This document shows, piece after piece, positions 10,592 to 19,429 of a stretch of DNA of 64,000 nucleotides. The DNA lies in NCBI GenBank assembly GCA_035295125.1, contig DATGJP010000102.1, positions 1-64,000 on the forward strand, given 5' to 3'. Positions within the stretch are counted from its first letter, which is position 1; every line of letters begins with the position of its first letter. The translations under genes were made by a program, and so were the position numbers. The notes beneath the pieces are model-generated. The model worked only from the letters and a program-made list of their open reading frames with translations, searched no databases and was not told the origin of the DNA. Origin of the DNA: JAICMB01 sp035295125 (lineage in GTDB: Bacteria; Acidobacteriota; Terriglobia; Bryobacterales; Bryobacteraceae).

Positions 10592-11198
10592 CCGCGACTT
10601 CCTTGAAGTAAATCCTCGTTGACCCATCGTGGTTCTGAAGGCCGATGTAGCCGACGTCCGGCCGCGGCCCACGCACGGGCTCGTACCACATCTTGCGGGG
10701 CGGCACCGGCTGATTGCCGAAGAAATCGTTAATCTTCTCGCCGTTGAGGACCACGATCGTTTCCTGGCCCTTCAGCGTGATTTCCATTGTGTTCCATTCG
10801 CCGGTCGGTTTCTGGGCGCGCTTAGATACCTTGCTTAACGAGTAAATCGCTCCGGTGCAGTGCCAGTCATCGCCGGCGCCGTCGATCTGTACTTCGTAGC
10901 CATTATGGACTCCGTACCACGGGTCATGGGGCTTTTCGGGCATGCGGATGTAGACACCGGAGTTATCGGTCTGGGCGGAAGTTTTGAAAACTACACGGAT
11001 CGTCGTGTTGCCAAATTGTTTCGGCGTGTACCACAGCAAGCCCATGCCGCCGTGAGTCCGCAGCATTCCGTCCTCGATCGTGAAGCTTCCAGGGCCGACG
11101 TGCTCCCAACCGTTCATGTCCTTGCCGTCATAGATTTGCGTCCACTCGGCGGCATTAAGCAGTGGGAAGAGCAACAGAATTGCAGCGATCGCTTTCAT
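10578..11198 (-). CDS. Secreted DUF1080 (3-keto-disaccharide hydrolase-like) protein
   Basis: 206 aa with signal peptide KAIAAILLLFPLLNAAEW. The rest is one concanavalin-like jelly roll of the DUF1080 type: WTQIYDGKDMNGWEHVG, GMLRTHGGMGLLWY, DNSGVYIRMPEKP, GYEVQI, GEWNTMEITLKG, YIGLQNHDGS. Members are abundant in Acidobacteriota, Bacteroidota and Planctomycetota and some act on 3-keto-glycosides; activity here is inferred from family only. It converges on the Fe-S scaffold gene, overlapping by 14 bp. Confidence 0.88.
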   Translation of the reverse strand: MKAIAAILLLFPLLNAAEWTQIYDGKDMNGWEHVGPGSFTIEDGMLRTHGGMGLLWYTPKQFGNTTIRVVFKTSAQTDNSGVYIRMPEKPHDPWYGVHNGYEVQIDGAGDDWHCTGAIYSLSKVSKRAQKPTGEWNTMEITLKGQETIVVLNGEKINDFFGNQPVPPRKMWYEPVRGPRPDVGYIGLQNHDGSTRIYFKEVAVKSE

Positions 11199-11304
11199 AT
11201 AAGTTCATTGTACGTGGCGGATGGATGCCTAAAGCTTACTTGCTGGGCACCACTCGAAAGGTGTGGTACTCTGCGAATTAGCCCCACCTAGGAGTTGAAT
11301 TCAA

Positions 11305-12624
11305 ATGAAATACTGGCTCATTCCGCTGGTCGCATTCGGACTTGCGGCGCAGGATCATCCCCCTAAGCTCAAGATTCAAACCACCGAACTGCCCAACGGC
11401 CTCAAGCTCGTCATGTCTGAGGACCATAGCAGGCCCGTCATCAATCTGCAGGTTTGGTATCACGTCGGTTCGAAAGATGAACGAACCGGCCGCACCGGTT
11501 TTGCCCACTTATTCGAGCACCTGATGTTTCGCGGCTCGAAGAATGTCGGGCCGGAAGAGCACATGAAGTACGTTCGCGAGGCGGGCGGCGTTGTGAACGC
11601 CTACACCACCTTCGATCAGACCGTCTATTGGGAATCGTTTCCCTCGAATTACCTGGAGCGGATGTTGTGGCTCGAAGCCGATCGCATGTCCTCGCTCGTT
11701 ATCAACCAGGAGAATTTTCAGAAAGAACGCGAGGTGGTGAAGGAGGAGCGACGGCTTCGTTTCGAGAACCCACCCTACGGCATGATCTCCGACGAGTTAT
11801 GGGGTATGGAGTTTAAGGAATATCCATACAAGCACGCCCCCATCGGCAGTATGGAGGATTTGAATAAGGCAACCCCGGCGGATGTGCAGGAGTTCTTTAA
11901 CACGTATTACGTTCCCAACAACGCTACTGTCGTGATTGTCGGCGACTTCGATGGTCCGGATGCGGTGGCCTGGGCAAAGAAGTATTTCGGACAGGTTCCG
12001 AAGAGCAAGAATCCCGTTCCGCGGGTGACGGCAACCGAGCCGGCGCAGACCGAACTCCGCGAGTTCACGAAGAACTACGCCAATATCCCGCTGCCCGCCG
12101 TGCTCAACCTGTATCATCTGCCCCCGATGGGCAACCCCGACTCCTATGCTCTCGATATCACGTCGCGAATTTTGTCGAGCGGCCAGAGTTCGCGGCTCTA
12201 CAAACGCCTGGTGTACGACGAGCAGGCGGCCGTGCAAGCCAGCGGGCAGTCATTTTTCCTGGAGGGTCCGTCACTTTTCTTCGGAATTGCGATAGCCAAC
12301 CAGGGGAAGAACATCAAGGAAGTCGGCAGCAGCATGGCTTACGTTTTCGAGCAGGTGAGGAAAGAGCCCGTCACGAACGAGGAATTGACGAAGGCGAAAA
12401 ATCAAACCGTGGCCACTTTCATTACGGGGGCTCAGACCATGCAGCAGAAGGCTGACAATCTCGGACGAATGGCGGTATTGCAGGGCAATCCGGAACTGGT
12501 CAACACGGAATTGGACAAGTATCAAAAGGTGACCGCTGCCGATGTGCAGAAAGTCGCGCAGAAATACCTGGTCGACACCAACGAGACGCGCATCTGGGTG
12601 TATCCGGAGCAAGGAAAGAAGTAG
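11305..12624 (+). CDS. M16 zinc metallopeptidase, catalytic subunit
   Basis: 439 aa, ATG with AGGAG ten bases upstream and a short signal peptide (WLIPLVAFGLAAQD). The inverted zinc motif is intact as HLFEH in FAHLFEHLMFRG near residue 70, with the third ligand expected in the downstream helix REVVKEERR. The family folds as two homologous halves, and pairs of M16 proteins often form heterodimers in which only one carries zinc. The next gene, 9 bp downstream, is a zinc-less M16 protein, so these two probably make such a pair in the periplasm. Substrate unknown; related enzymes process peptides and small proteins. Confidence 0.9.
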   Translation: MKYWLIPLVAFGLAAQDHPPKLKIQTTELPNGLKLVMSEDHSRPVINLQVWYHVGSKDERTGRTGFAHLFEHLMFRGSKNVGPEEHMKYVREAGGVVNAYTTFDQTVYWESFPSNYLERMLWLEADRMSSLVINQENFQKEREVVKEERRLRFENPPYGMISDELWGMEFKEYPYKHAPIGSMEDLNKATPADVQEFFNTYYVPNNATVVIVGDFDGPDAVAWAKKYFGQVPKSKNPVPRVTATEPAQTELREFTKNYANIPLPAVLNLYHLPPMGNPDSYALDITSRILSSGQSSRLYKRLVYDEQAAVQASGQSFFLEGPSLFFGIAIANQGKNIKEVGSSMAYVFEQVRKEPVTNEELTKAKNQTVATFITGAQTMQQKADNLGRMAVLQGNPELVNTELDKYQKVTAADVQKVAQKYLVDTNETRIWVYPEQGKK

Positions 12625-12633
12625 GAATATCGC

Positions 12634-14748
12634 ATGTCCCGATTCATTACGTTATTTATCGTCGCCGCTGCCGCCGCTGTCACGCTGACGGCTCAGACTG
12701 CAAAGCAAACACCGCCTCCTCCGGGACCGGCGCGTCCTTTTCACTTTCCGAAATATGAGACCAAGAAGTTGGCGAATGGCCTGACCGTTTTCGTGATTGA
12801 AGATCACCGGCAGCCGCTTGTCTCGTACCGTCTTGACATCACCACGGCCGGAGGCAGCGCCACGGAAGCGTCTAAAGCCGGTCTGGCTGACTTGACGGCG
12901 GGGCTGCTGCGTCAGGGGACAAAGACGCGAACTGCTCAGCAGATCGCGAACGTGGTGGATTCCAGCGGTGGTTCGCTGGGAGCGTCCGCAACCCTGGATG
13001 TAGCGCAGGCGTTTTCAACCATGATGAAGTCGTCTTCGGCGTTGGGTTTGGAGTTGCTTTCGGACATCGTCCAGAATCCGACGTTCCCGCAAGACGAGTT
13101 TGACCGTTTAATGAGGCAGTCGCTGTCAGGACTACAGGTGACGTACAACGACCCCCAAAACCTGGCTCAAGTATTGGCGTATCGCACTGCGTATGGCGCG
13201 CACTCCTACGCGATGCCTACGGACGGCACTCCGGACACGATGCGCAAGTTGAAGCGCGATGACGTCATTTCGTTTTATCAATCGCACTACGGTCCGGCGT
13301 ACGCTTACCTGGCCATCGCCGGCGATGTCACTCCGTCGGAAGCGTTCGCGAGCGCAGAGAAGTATTTCGGGGCCTGGAAGGGTAACGTGACGGCGACCGC
13401 GATGGCAAAGCCACCAGCATCTGTATCGCGGCGCATTGTAGTGGTCGACAAGCCGGATGCGGTGCAGACGCAGTATGCAATTTTGCAAACGATGATCTCG
13501 CGCAGCGATCCCGATTACGTTCCGCTTCAGGTTGCCAATCAGATTTTCGGCGGCAGCTTCAACAGCCGGTTGAATATGAAGCTGCGTGCGAATGAGGGTT
13601 TGACGTATGGTGCGACCAGCGCCCTGGAGCCGTTGCGCCAGACCGGGGTATTTACGGCGCGGAGCTTTAGCCGCACTGAGAAGACCGCGACCGCGATTAA
13701 GATGATGGCCGACCTGCTAAAGGAGTACCGGGAAAATCCTGTAACCGAATCGGAATTGCAGGAGGCGAAGGCTTACCTGGCCGGATCGTTTGCATTATCC
13801 GTGGAGACTCCGGCCGATGTCGCTCAGCGAGTGCTGATCGCGGCCATCAATGGCCTCCCCGCGGACTATTGGGACACTTACCGCGACAGGATTCTGGCGG
13901 CGACCGCCGAACAGGTGAAAGAAGCCGTTCAGCGTCACCTTACTCCCGACAAGATGGACATCGTGGCGGCGGGGAATGCCGCGGGATTTGCGAAGGATCT
14001 GGAAGGGCTCGGCAAGGTTCAGGTGATTCCACTGGCGGACCTCGATCTTACGGCCGAGAATCTCACCCGTCCGAAGGAAAGCGCTCCTGTTACCGGGGAG
14101 TCCAAGGCTCGGGGCCTGCAGCTAATCCAGCAGGCGGTCGACGCCGTTGGAGGGCGCCAGGCGCTGGAGGCCGTGAACAACATTTCCTCCAAGGGCCCGG
14201 TCTCAATCAGCATGGGCGGCCAAACGATGAAGGCCAGTCTGGAAGAAGTCGTTCTGTTCCCGGACAAGTACAAGATGACCATGTCTCTGCCGTTCGGGAA
14301 TGTGATCCAGGCCTGGGATGGTAAAGTGGCGTGGGTTCAACAGGGACCGCAGACGCGCGAGCTTCCGGCGAATATGGCGAAGGAAGTGGAACGCTCCATG
14401 GCCATGGTCGGCGGGGTCGGATTGCTTCGATCGGCGGTCGACGGCAAAGCGGAGGTGAACGCTACCGGTGACAATACGGTCGTCTGGACGAGTGGTGAAG
14501 AGAAGGTGACGGTTGTCTTCGACCCGGCGTCGAAGCGCATCGCGAAACTCACGTATCGCGGTGTCGGGCCTCAGGGCCCGGCGGATAACGACGTGGAATA
14601 CAGCGATTACCGGCAGGTTGAGGGCGTTTATCTGCCGTTCCATGAAATCGTCATCATTAACGGCCAGAAGTTCGGAGAGCGCGAGTTTACCGAGCGGAAG
14701 ATCAACGGGGAAGTGAAGCCTGAAATTTTCGCGAAGCCGGCGGCGTAG
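12634..14748 (+). CDS. Inactive M16 partner fused to a LolA-like C-terminal domain
   Basis: 704 aa with signal peptide (FITLFIVAAAAAVTLTAQ). Residues about 40-470 are an M16 pair of halves, but the HxxEH motif is lost: the equivalent stretch reads KAGLADLTAGLLRQG. The substrate-binding R/Y motif of non-catalytic subunits is present in LRANEGLTYGATSALE. Residues about 490-700 do not belong to M16; the pattern (AVDAVGGRQALEAVNNI, FPDKYKMTMSLPFG, WDGKVAWVQQGP, VEYSDYRQVEGVYLPF) looks like an outer-membrane lipoprotein-sorting (LolA-like) beta fold. The gene is 9 bp after the catalytic M16 gene, so a heterodimer is the natural inference. The fold of the tail is an inference from pattern. Confidence 0.85.
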   Translation: MSRFITLFIVAAAAAVTLTAQTAKQTPPPPGPARPFHFPKYETKKLANGLTVFVIEDHRQPLVSYRLDITTAGGSATEASKAGLADLTAGLLRQGTKTRTAQQIANVVDSSGGSLGASATLDVAQAFSTMMKSSSALGLELLSDIVQNPTFPQDEFDRLMRQSLSGLQVTYNDPQNLAQVLAYRTAYGAHSYAMPTDGTPDTMRKLKRDDVISFYQSHYGPAYAYLAIAGDVTPSEAFASAEKYFGAWKGNVTATAMAKPPASVSRRIVVVDKPDAVQTQYAILQTMISRSDPDYVPLQVANQIFGGSFNSRLNMKLRANEGLTYGATSALEPLRQTGVFTARSFSRTEKTATAIKMMADLLKEYRENPVTESELQEAKAYLAGSFALSVETPADVAQRVLIAAINGLPADYWDTYRDRILAATAEQVKEAVQRHLTPDKMDIVAAGNAAGFAKDLEGLGKVQVIPLADLDLTAENLTRPKESAPVTGESKARGLQLIQQAVDAVGGRQALEAVNNISSKGPVSISMGGQTMKASLEEVVLFPDKYKMTMSLPFGNVIQAWDGKVAWVQQGPQTRELPANMAKEVERSMAMVGGVGLLRSAVDGKAEVNATGDNTVVWTSGEEKVTVVFDPASKRIAKLTYRGVGPQGPADNDVEYSDYRQVEGVYLPFHEIVIINGQKFGEREFTERKINGEVKPEIFAKPAA

Positions 14749-14756
14749 AGGTATCT

Positions 14757-14786
14757 GGAAGGGTGGAGCAGGCATTCAGCCTGCTT
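14757..14786. repeat. Palindromic intergenic element, copy 3 (inverted)
   Basis: Just 8 bp after the M16 partner gene. AGCAGGC-attca-GCCTGCT (14767-14773, 14779-14785), preceded by tggaagggtgg, so the CCACCCTTCCA tail lies on the opposite side compared with copy 1. It may double as a transcript end. Confidence 0.6.
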
Positions 14787-14880
14787 GCCTGTCCCACCTT
14801 TTCCGACCCGAGAGCTCCGTTGGTTGCGGCTATGCCGCTTTGTCCCGCGACGACGTGGAAGCGTGGCCCAGGCATTCAGC

Positions 14881-14995
14881 CCAAGGCCACTTAGTTTTTC
14901 GGGAACGGCGAGTCGGGTCGAGCTTGTGATGCAGGCTGTTAGCCTGCATCACAGGCTCAATCAGACTTGCCGTTCCCGAAAACTAAGCGGCTTGG
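14881..14995. repeat. Nested inverted repeat, about 115 bp
   Basis: Outer arms of about 33 bp (14881-14914 and 14964-14995) share ccaag, cttagttttcggg and aacggc in inverted orientation with a few mismatches. Inside, 14920-14937 and 14941-14958 form an 18-bp inverted repeat with one mismatch, of which the inner 12 bp (gtgatgcaggct / agcctgcatcac) are perfect around the loop gtt. The inner core is of the same GCAGGC/GCCTGC type as the other intergenic palindromes, and cctgctccacccttcca follows at 15006-15022. No reading frame of note lies inside. The rest of 14787-15130 shows no gene. Confidence 0.7.
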
Positions 14996-15130
14996 ACTAA
15001 ACCCTCCTGCTCCACCCTTCCACAGCCTGCATCGCGTCGATTTGAAGACAGTAGATGCAATCCTGCCTTACTCGCCTCGAGGCTTGTCCCATACCGAAAT
15101 AAGCGGTATCGTCGGTGCGATCATAGACTA

Positions 15131-15391
15131 ATGACTACGAGAAGACGGGCGATGCAGCGGTTGTTAGGCACAGCCGCCGTGCCAATGCTGGCGGCGGACA
15201 AACAACGGCACATGGAAGCGGCCCTGGATGCTCTCAAAACCGCCCAAGCCGAGTTGCGGGCTTCTGCTCCCGATAAGGGCGGCCACCGCGGAAATGCTAT
15301 GCGTCTCGTGAAGCAGGCGATGGACGAGGTCCAAGCGGGGATCGATTTTGCGGCACAGAAATCTTCCGCGCCACCCGCACCCCAAGAATAG
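15131..15391 (+). CDS. Small Tat-signal protein of unknown function
   Basis: 86 aa. The N-terminus TTRRRAMQRLLGTAAVPMLAA looks like a twin-arginine leader with an Ala-x-Ala type end, followed by a short basic and alanine-rich helical part (HMEAALDALKTAQAELRAS, AMRLVKQAMDEVQAG) and a proline-rich tail. I recognise no domain. Its last 95 bp overlap the tail of the convergent MFS gene, whose hydrophilic C-terminus there is also poorly conserved in character, so one of the two reading frames may be shorter than shown. Whether it is expressed is uncertain. Confidence 0.5.
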   Translation: MTTRRRAMQRLLGTAAVPMLAADKQRHMEAALDALKTAQAELRASAPDKGGHRGNAMRLVKQAMDEVQAGIDFAAQKSSAPPAPQE

Positions 15392-16640
15392 CCGCGCCGC
15401 CCAGCAGCGTCGTAGCCGCCAAGGCCAGCACACCTCCGGAAAACCCCGCGGCCGAGCTCAGATACCCGACAATGTAAGGCCCCACGAAACCCCCGAGATT
15501 CCCAATGCAGTTGATGGCGCCGATACACGCGGCGGCCGACGTACCTCCGAGGAACGCGGTCGGCAGCGCCCAAAAAGCCGGCAGACGGCCGTTCATCCCA
15601 ATTGCGGCCACGGAAAAGGCGGCGATCCCGAGCACGACGCTCTTCCCGGAGACGAGGCTCAACACCAGACCGATGCTCGCCACGAACATGGGAGTTGCCG
15701 TGTGCCAGCGGCGCTCGCCGGTATGATCCGAATGGCGGCCGATCAACAGCATAGCCGGCCAGGAAACCAGGTAGGGAATCGCGCTGATCAGCGTCACCTC
15801 CCACGAAGGAAGTCCCGAGAGCTTTTCCAGAATCTTCGGAAGCCACAAACCGAAGCCGTATTGCAGCACCGAGCCGCCAAAATATGCGATGGTCAGCAGG
15901 ATCATCGTAAGGCTGCTCAGGGATCGCCAGACACTCACCGCAGGCCCCGAGGCCTTCACCCTTTTCTCATCCTCGAGTTGCGCCACCAACCACTCCCGCT
16001 CGGCCGCGGGCAGCCAGTGCGCCTGGGCTGGCCGATCGGTCAGGTAGAACAGGGTGACGACGCCGCAGATCACGGCCGGCACACCCTCCAGGATCAGAAG
16101 CCACCGCCAACCCGGCAGTCCCAGCCAATGGATGCGGATCAGCAGCGCCGAAAAAGGCGCGCCGATCACCTGTGACACCGGAATCGCCGACATGAACATC
16201 GCTACCGCCTTGGCGCGGTCCTGGTTGCGATACCAGTGCGTCAAATAGACGATCACGCCTGGGAAAAACCCGGCCTCCGCAATGCCAAGCGCAAACCGCG
16301 CCCAATAGAATTGGGGTGCGGTATGGATGAATCCGGTGATCGCGGCAACGATTCCCCAGGTCACCATGATGCGCGCTATCCATTTCCGCGCGCTCCATAG
16401 CTCCACCAGAATCGTCCCCGGAATCTCCAGCAGCACGTAGCCGATGAAAAACACCCCGGACCCAAACCCAAATTGGGCGTTCGTAAAGCCTAATTCGCGG
16501 GTCATATCCAGGCCGGCATACCCGACGTTGACACGGTCCAGAAAAGCAACGACGTACAACAAGAAAAGAAACGGCATCAACCGGCGGTTGACGTGGCGGA
16601 GGGTGCTATGAGCAATATCGTCTTGGGCCAGAATCGTCAA
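15297..16640 (-). CDS. MFS transporter, anion:cation symporter (ACS)-like
   Basis: 447 aa from TTG 16640 (the frame is open to a GTG at 16703, which has a GGTGAG upstream but would overlap the divergent M16 gene). I prefer 16640 because AQDDIAHSTLRHVNRRLMPFLFLLYVVAFLDRVNVGYA is where homology to ACS-type permeases normally starts. About 12 membrane helices; the loop RDRAKAVAMFMSAIPVSQVIGAP and LTHWYRNQDRAKA are typical of phthalate/hexuronate/tartrate-type members. Predicted proton-coupled uptake of an organic acid anion; the substrate cannot be read from sequence and no catabolic gene for one lies adjacent. The hydrophilic C-terminal tail overlaps the small Tat-signal gene. Confidence 0.85.
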   Translation of the reverse strand: MTILAQDDIAHSTLRHVNRRLMPFLFLLYVVAFLDRVNVGYAGLDMTRELGFTNAQFGFGSGVFFIGYVLLEIPGTILVELWSARKWIARIMVTWGIVAAITGFIHTAPQFYWARFALGIAEAGFFPGVIVYLTHWYRNQDRAKAVAMFMSAIPVSQVIGAPFSALLIRIHWLGLPGWRWLLILEGVPAVICGVVTLFYLTDRPAQAHWLPAAEREWLVAQLEDEKRVKASGPAVSVWRSLSSLTMILLTIAYFGGSVLQYGFGLWLPKILEKLSGLPSWEVTLISAIPYLVSWPAMLLIGRHSDHTGERRWHTATPMFVASIGLVLSLVSGKSVVLGIAAFSVAAIGMNGRLPAFWALPTAFLGGTSAAACIGAINCIGNLGGFVGPYIVGYLSSAAGFSGGVLALAATTLLGGAAILGVRVARKISVPQNRSPLGPRPSPASRDA

Positions 16641-16691
16641 GCATAACAGACGCACCAAACCCGGCCCGATGTGCGTCTTATGGGGATAGAG

Positions 16692-19367
16692 ATGCGCGCA
16701 CACCTTCTGCTCACCGTTTGTGTCACCGCAATTGCATTTTGGCCGGTCGCGGCAACAGGCGATACCGCCGACGGCGGGGCCTCGAGTATTGTCCGGGCGA
16801 CCCTCGACAACGGTCTAAGAGTGGTCATCATACGCAACACGCTGGCTCCGGTGGTAACTGTCGAGGAGAATTACCTGGCGGGCGGCAACGAGACTCCGCC
16901 AGGCTACCCAGGCATGGCCCACGCACAGGAGCATATGGCGTTCCGCGGCTGCAAGGGTCTCGCGGGCGATCAAATTGCCGCGATCTACGCACAGCTCGGC
17001 GGCTTTGGTAACGCCGATACGCAGCAGAACATCACGCAATACTTCACCACGGTTCCCGCGCAGGATTTGGACGTGGCATTGCGGGTGGACGCCGCTTGCA
17101 TGGCGGATGCCGAAGACTCGCAGCAGGAGTGGGCCCAGGAACGCGGCGCCATCGAGCAGGAAGTCGCGCGCGATCTATCCAACCCAACGTATAAATTCAT
17201 CACCCGCATAAACGAGGACATGTTCGCGGGAACGCCATACTCCCACGACGCGCTCGGCACCAAGGAGTCGTTCGACACCACCACTGGCGCAATGCTGAAA
17301 CAGTTTTACAAGACCTGGTACGCACCGAATAACGCCATCCTGGTGCTGGCCGGCAACATCGATCCCGGCGCGACACTCGCCAAGATCAAGCAGATCTACG
17401 GAGCAATCCCGAAACACGATGTACCGGCGCGTCCCGCCGTGAGTTTGCGCCCGGTGAAATCGGAATCGTTCGTCCTCGACAGCAATCTGCCCTATACGCT
17501 GTGCCTGATCGGATACCGCCTGCCGGGCTCCGACGATGCCGACTATGCCACATCGCGTGTCTTGTCCGACGTGCTGTCGAGCCAGCGCGGCAAGCTCTAC
17601 GAACTGGTTCCCGAGGGCAAGGCTCTCGCGGCGCAGTTTGGCCTCGCGGAGACATTTCCGAAGGCGAGCGTCGCATTCAGCCTGGCGGCGCTGCCTGCCG
17701 CTTCCGACGGCGCCCCGATCATTGCGGAGATGAAGAAGATCATCGCCGGATACGTCAAGGCCGGCCTCCCGGCCGAGCTGGTGGACGCCGCCAAGAAGGC
17801 CGAGATTGCCTCGGCGGAGTTCGAGCGCAACTCCATCCCAGGGCTCGCCGCCAGTTGGTCGCAGGCGCTGGCTGCCGAAGGCCGCAATTCCCCCGATGAA
17901 GATGTAGCTGCCATCCGCCGCGTGACTGTCGATGACGTAAATCGCGTAGCCAGAAAATACCTTGTCGAGCAAGGCTCCATCGTCGCTACCCTTAAGCCTC
18001 GACCCTCGGGAGAGCCGGTCTCCGCGAAAGGATTTGGAGGTACCGAACAGCTCACCAACGCGCCCTCGAAGCCGGTCATGCTGCCGGAATGGGCCGACGT
18101 CGCCGTGAAGTCCCTGGCCGTTCCCCAACCCGACCTGCACCCGACCGATGTAACGCTGCCCAACGGCATCCGGCTCATCGTGCAACAGCAATCGGTCAGT
18201 TCCACCGTCACGGTGATGGGGAGTATCCGGCACGAAGAGAAGATGCAGACGCCGCCGGGAAAAGACGGCGTTGCTGACATCCTCGACGGATTGTTTCCGT
18301 ATGGGACGAAAACCTACGATCGGGTGGCCTTTCAGAAGGAGCTGGACGACATCGCCGCGACTGAATCGGCGGGCGCGGAGTTTTCGATCAAGGTCCTCAA
18401 GCAATATTTTGATCGCGGGGTGCAGTTGCTCGCCGACAACGAGCTACACCCTTCCCTGCCGGAGGAGGCATTTAAAGTCGTCAAGAGCGAGACTGGTGAT
18501 TTTGTGGCCGGAAACCTGACCAGCCCGGATTATCGCGTCCGGCGCGCCCTCGACCTGACGCTGCTTCCGAAAGGCGATCCGGTTTTGCGCGAGACCACGC
18601 CGCAGACCATCGGCGCTGTCACGCTTGAGGATGTTCGCAGTTATTACGGCCAGGCGTTCCGTCCCGACCTCACAACCATCGTGGTGATCGGCGATGTAAC
18701 GCCAGCCGAGGCGCGTACAGCAATTGAGAAGTACTTCGGCGCCTGGAAGGCTACCGGCACTCCGCCGGATGTGACGCTGCCCGCCGTGCCGCCGAACACG
18801 CCCTCCGCGGTGAACGTGCCCGATCCCGAACAGATTCAGGATTCCGTCAGCCTGGCTGAAGAGCTGCCGATGAACCGCTTCCAGCCCGATTACTATGCGC
18901 TGCAGTTAGGCGATCACGTCCTGGGCGGCGGATTCTATGCCACGCGTTTATACCACGACGTACGCCAGGTGGCAGGCTACGTATACAACATCGACGATTC
19001 GCTAACCGCAACGAAGACACGCACGGTGTACTCGGTTACATACGGCTGCGATCCGCAGAACGTCTCGAAAGCCCGAGCGTTGGTGGAGCGTGACCTCATT
19101 GCCATGCAAACCGATAACGTCTCGCCGGCCGAGTTACAGCAAGCCAAGGCGCTCCTTCTGCGCCAGATTCCGTTAGGCGAATCGAGCGAGGACTCTATTG
19201 CGGCCGGACTCCTCGCACGCGCCCAGATCGATCTTCCCCTGGATGAGCCGATCCGCGCGGCCCGAAAGTACTTCATCATGTCGGCCGATGATGTGCGAGC
19301 GGCGTTTGCCAAGTGGATCCGGCCCAAGGATTTCGTCCAGGTGGTGCGCGGCCCGGCGCCACAGTAG
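16692..19367 (+). CDS. M16 zinc metallopeptidase, fused double-subunit form
   Basis: 891 aa from ATG 16692 with signal peptide (RAHLLLTVCVTAIAFWPVAATG); an in-frame GTG lies at 16671. It holds two complete M16 modules in one chain. The first has an intact zinc site, HAQEH in MAHAQEHMAFRGCKG; ligand glutamate expected in ERGAIEQEVARD. The second, from about residue 480 (LPNGIRLIVQQQS), has no HxxEH and carries the R/Y-type motif in YHDVRQVAGYVYNID, so it plays the role that the separate zinc-less gene at 12634-14748 plays for its partner. Periplasmic location inferred from the leader. It starts close to the divergent MFS gene. Confidence 0.9.
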   Translation: MRAHLLLTVCVTAIAFWPVAATGDTADGGASSIVRATLDNGLRVVIIRNTLAPVVTVEENYLAGGNETPPGYPGMAHAQEHMAFRGCKGLAGDQIAAIYAQLGGFGNADTQQNITQYFTTVPAQDLDVALRVDAACMADAEDSQQEWAQERGAIEQEVARDLSNPTYKFITRINEDMFAGTPYSHDALGTKESFDTTTGAMLKQFYKTWYAPNNAILVLAGNIDPGATLAKIKQIYGAIPKHDVPARPAVSLRPVKSESFVLDSNLPYTLCLIGYRLPGSDDADYATSRVLSDVLSSQRGKLYELVPEGKALAAQFGLAETFPKASVAFSLAALPAASDGAPIIAEMKKIIAGYVKAGLPAELVDAAKKAEIASAEFERNSIPGLAASWSQALAAEGRNSPDEDVAAIRRVTVDDVNRVARKYLVEQGSIVATLKPRPSGEPVSAKGFGGTEQLTNAPSKPVMLPEWADVAVKSLAVPQPDLHPTDVTLPNGIRLIVQQQSVSSTVTVMGSIRHEEKMQTPPGKDGVADILDGLFPYGTKTYDRVAFQKELDDIAATESAGAEFSIKVLKQYFDRGVQLLADNELHPSLPEEAFKVVKSETGDFVAGNLTSPDYRVRRALDLTLLPKGDPVLRETTPQTIGAVTLEDVRSYYGQAFRPDLTTIVVIGDVTPAEARTAIEKYFGAWKATGTPPDVTLPAVPPNTPSAVNVPDPEQIQDSVSLAEELPMNRFQPDYYALQLGDHVLGGGFYATRLYHDVRQVAGYVYNIDDSLTATKTRTVYSVTYGCDPQNVSKARALVERDLIAMQTDNVSPAELQQAKALLLRQIPLGESSEDSIAAGLLARAQIDLPLDEPIRAARKYFIMSADDVRAAFAKWIRPKDFVQVVRGPAPQ

Positions 19368-19429
19368 CTGCGATTGTAACCGGGTCCTTTCGTAACACCC
19401 CGCCGTCCGCGGTGGTCTCACGAAGTGAG

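Noticed and set aside
16641..16703. Longer start of the MFS gene at GTG 16703
   Set aside because: It has a reasonable GGTGAG upstream, but the extra residues do not resemble MFS N-termini and overlap the divergent M16 gene start.
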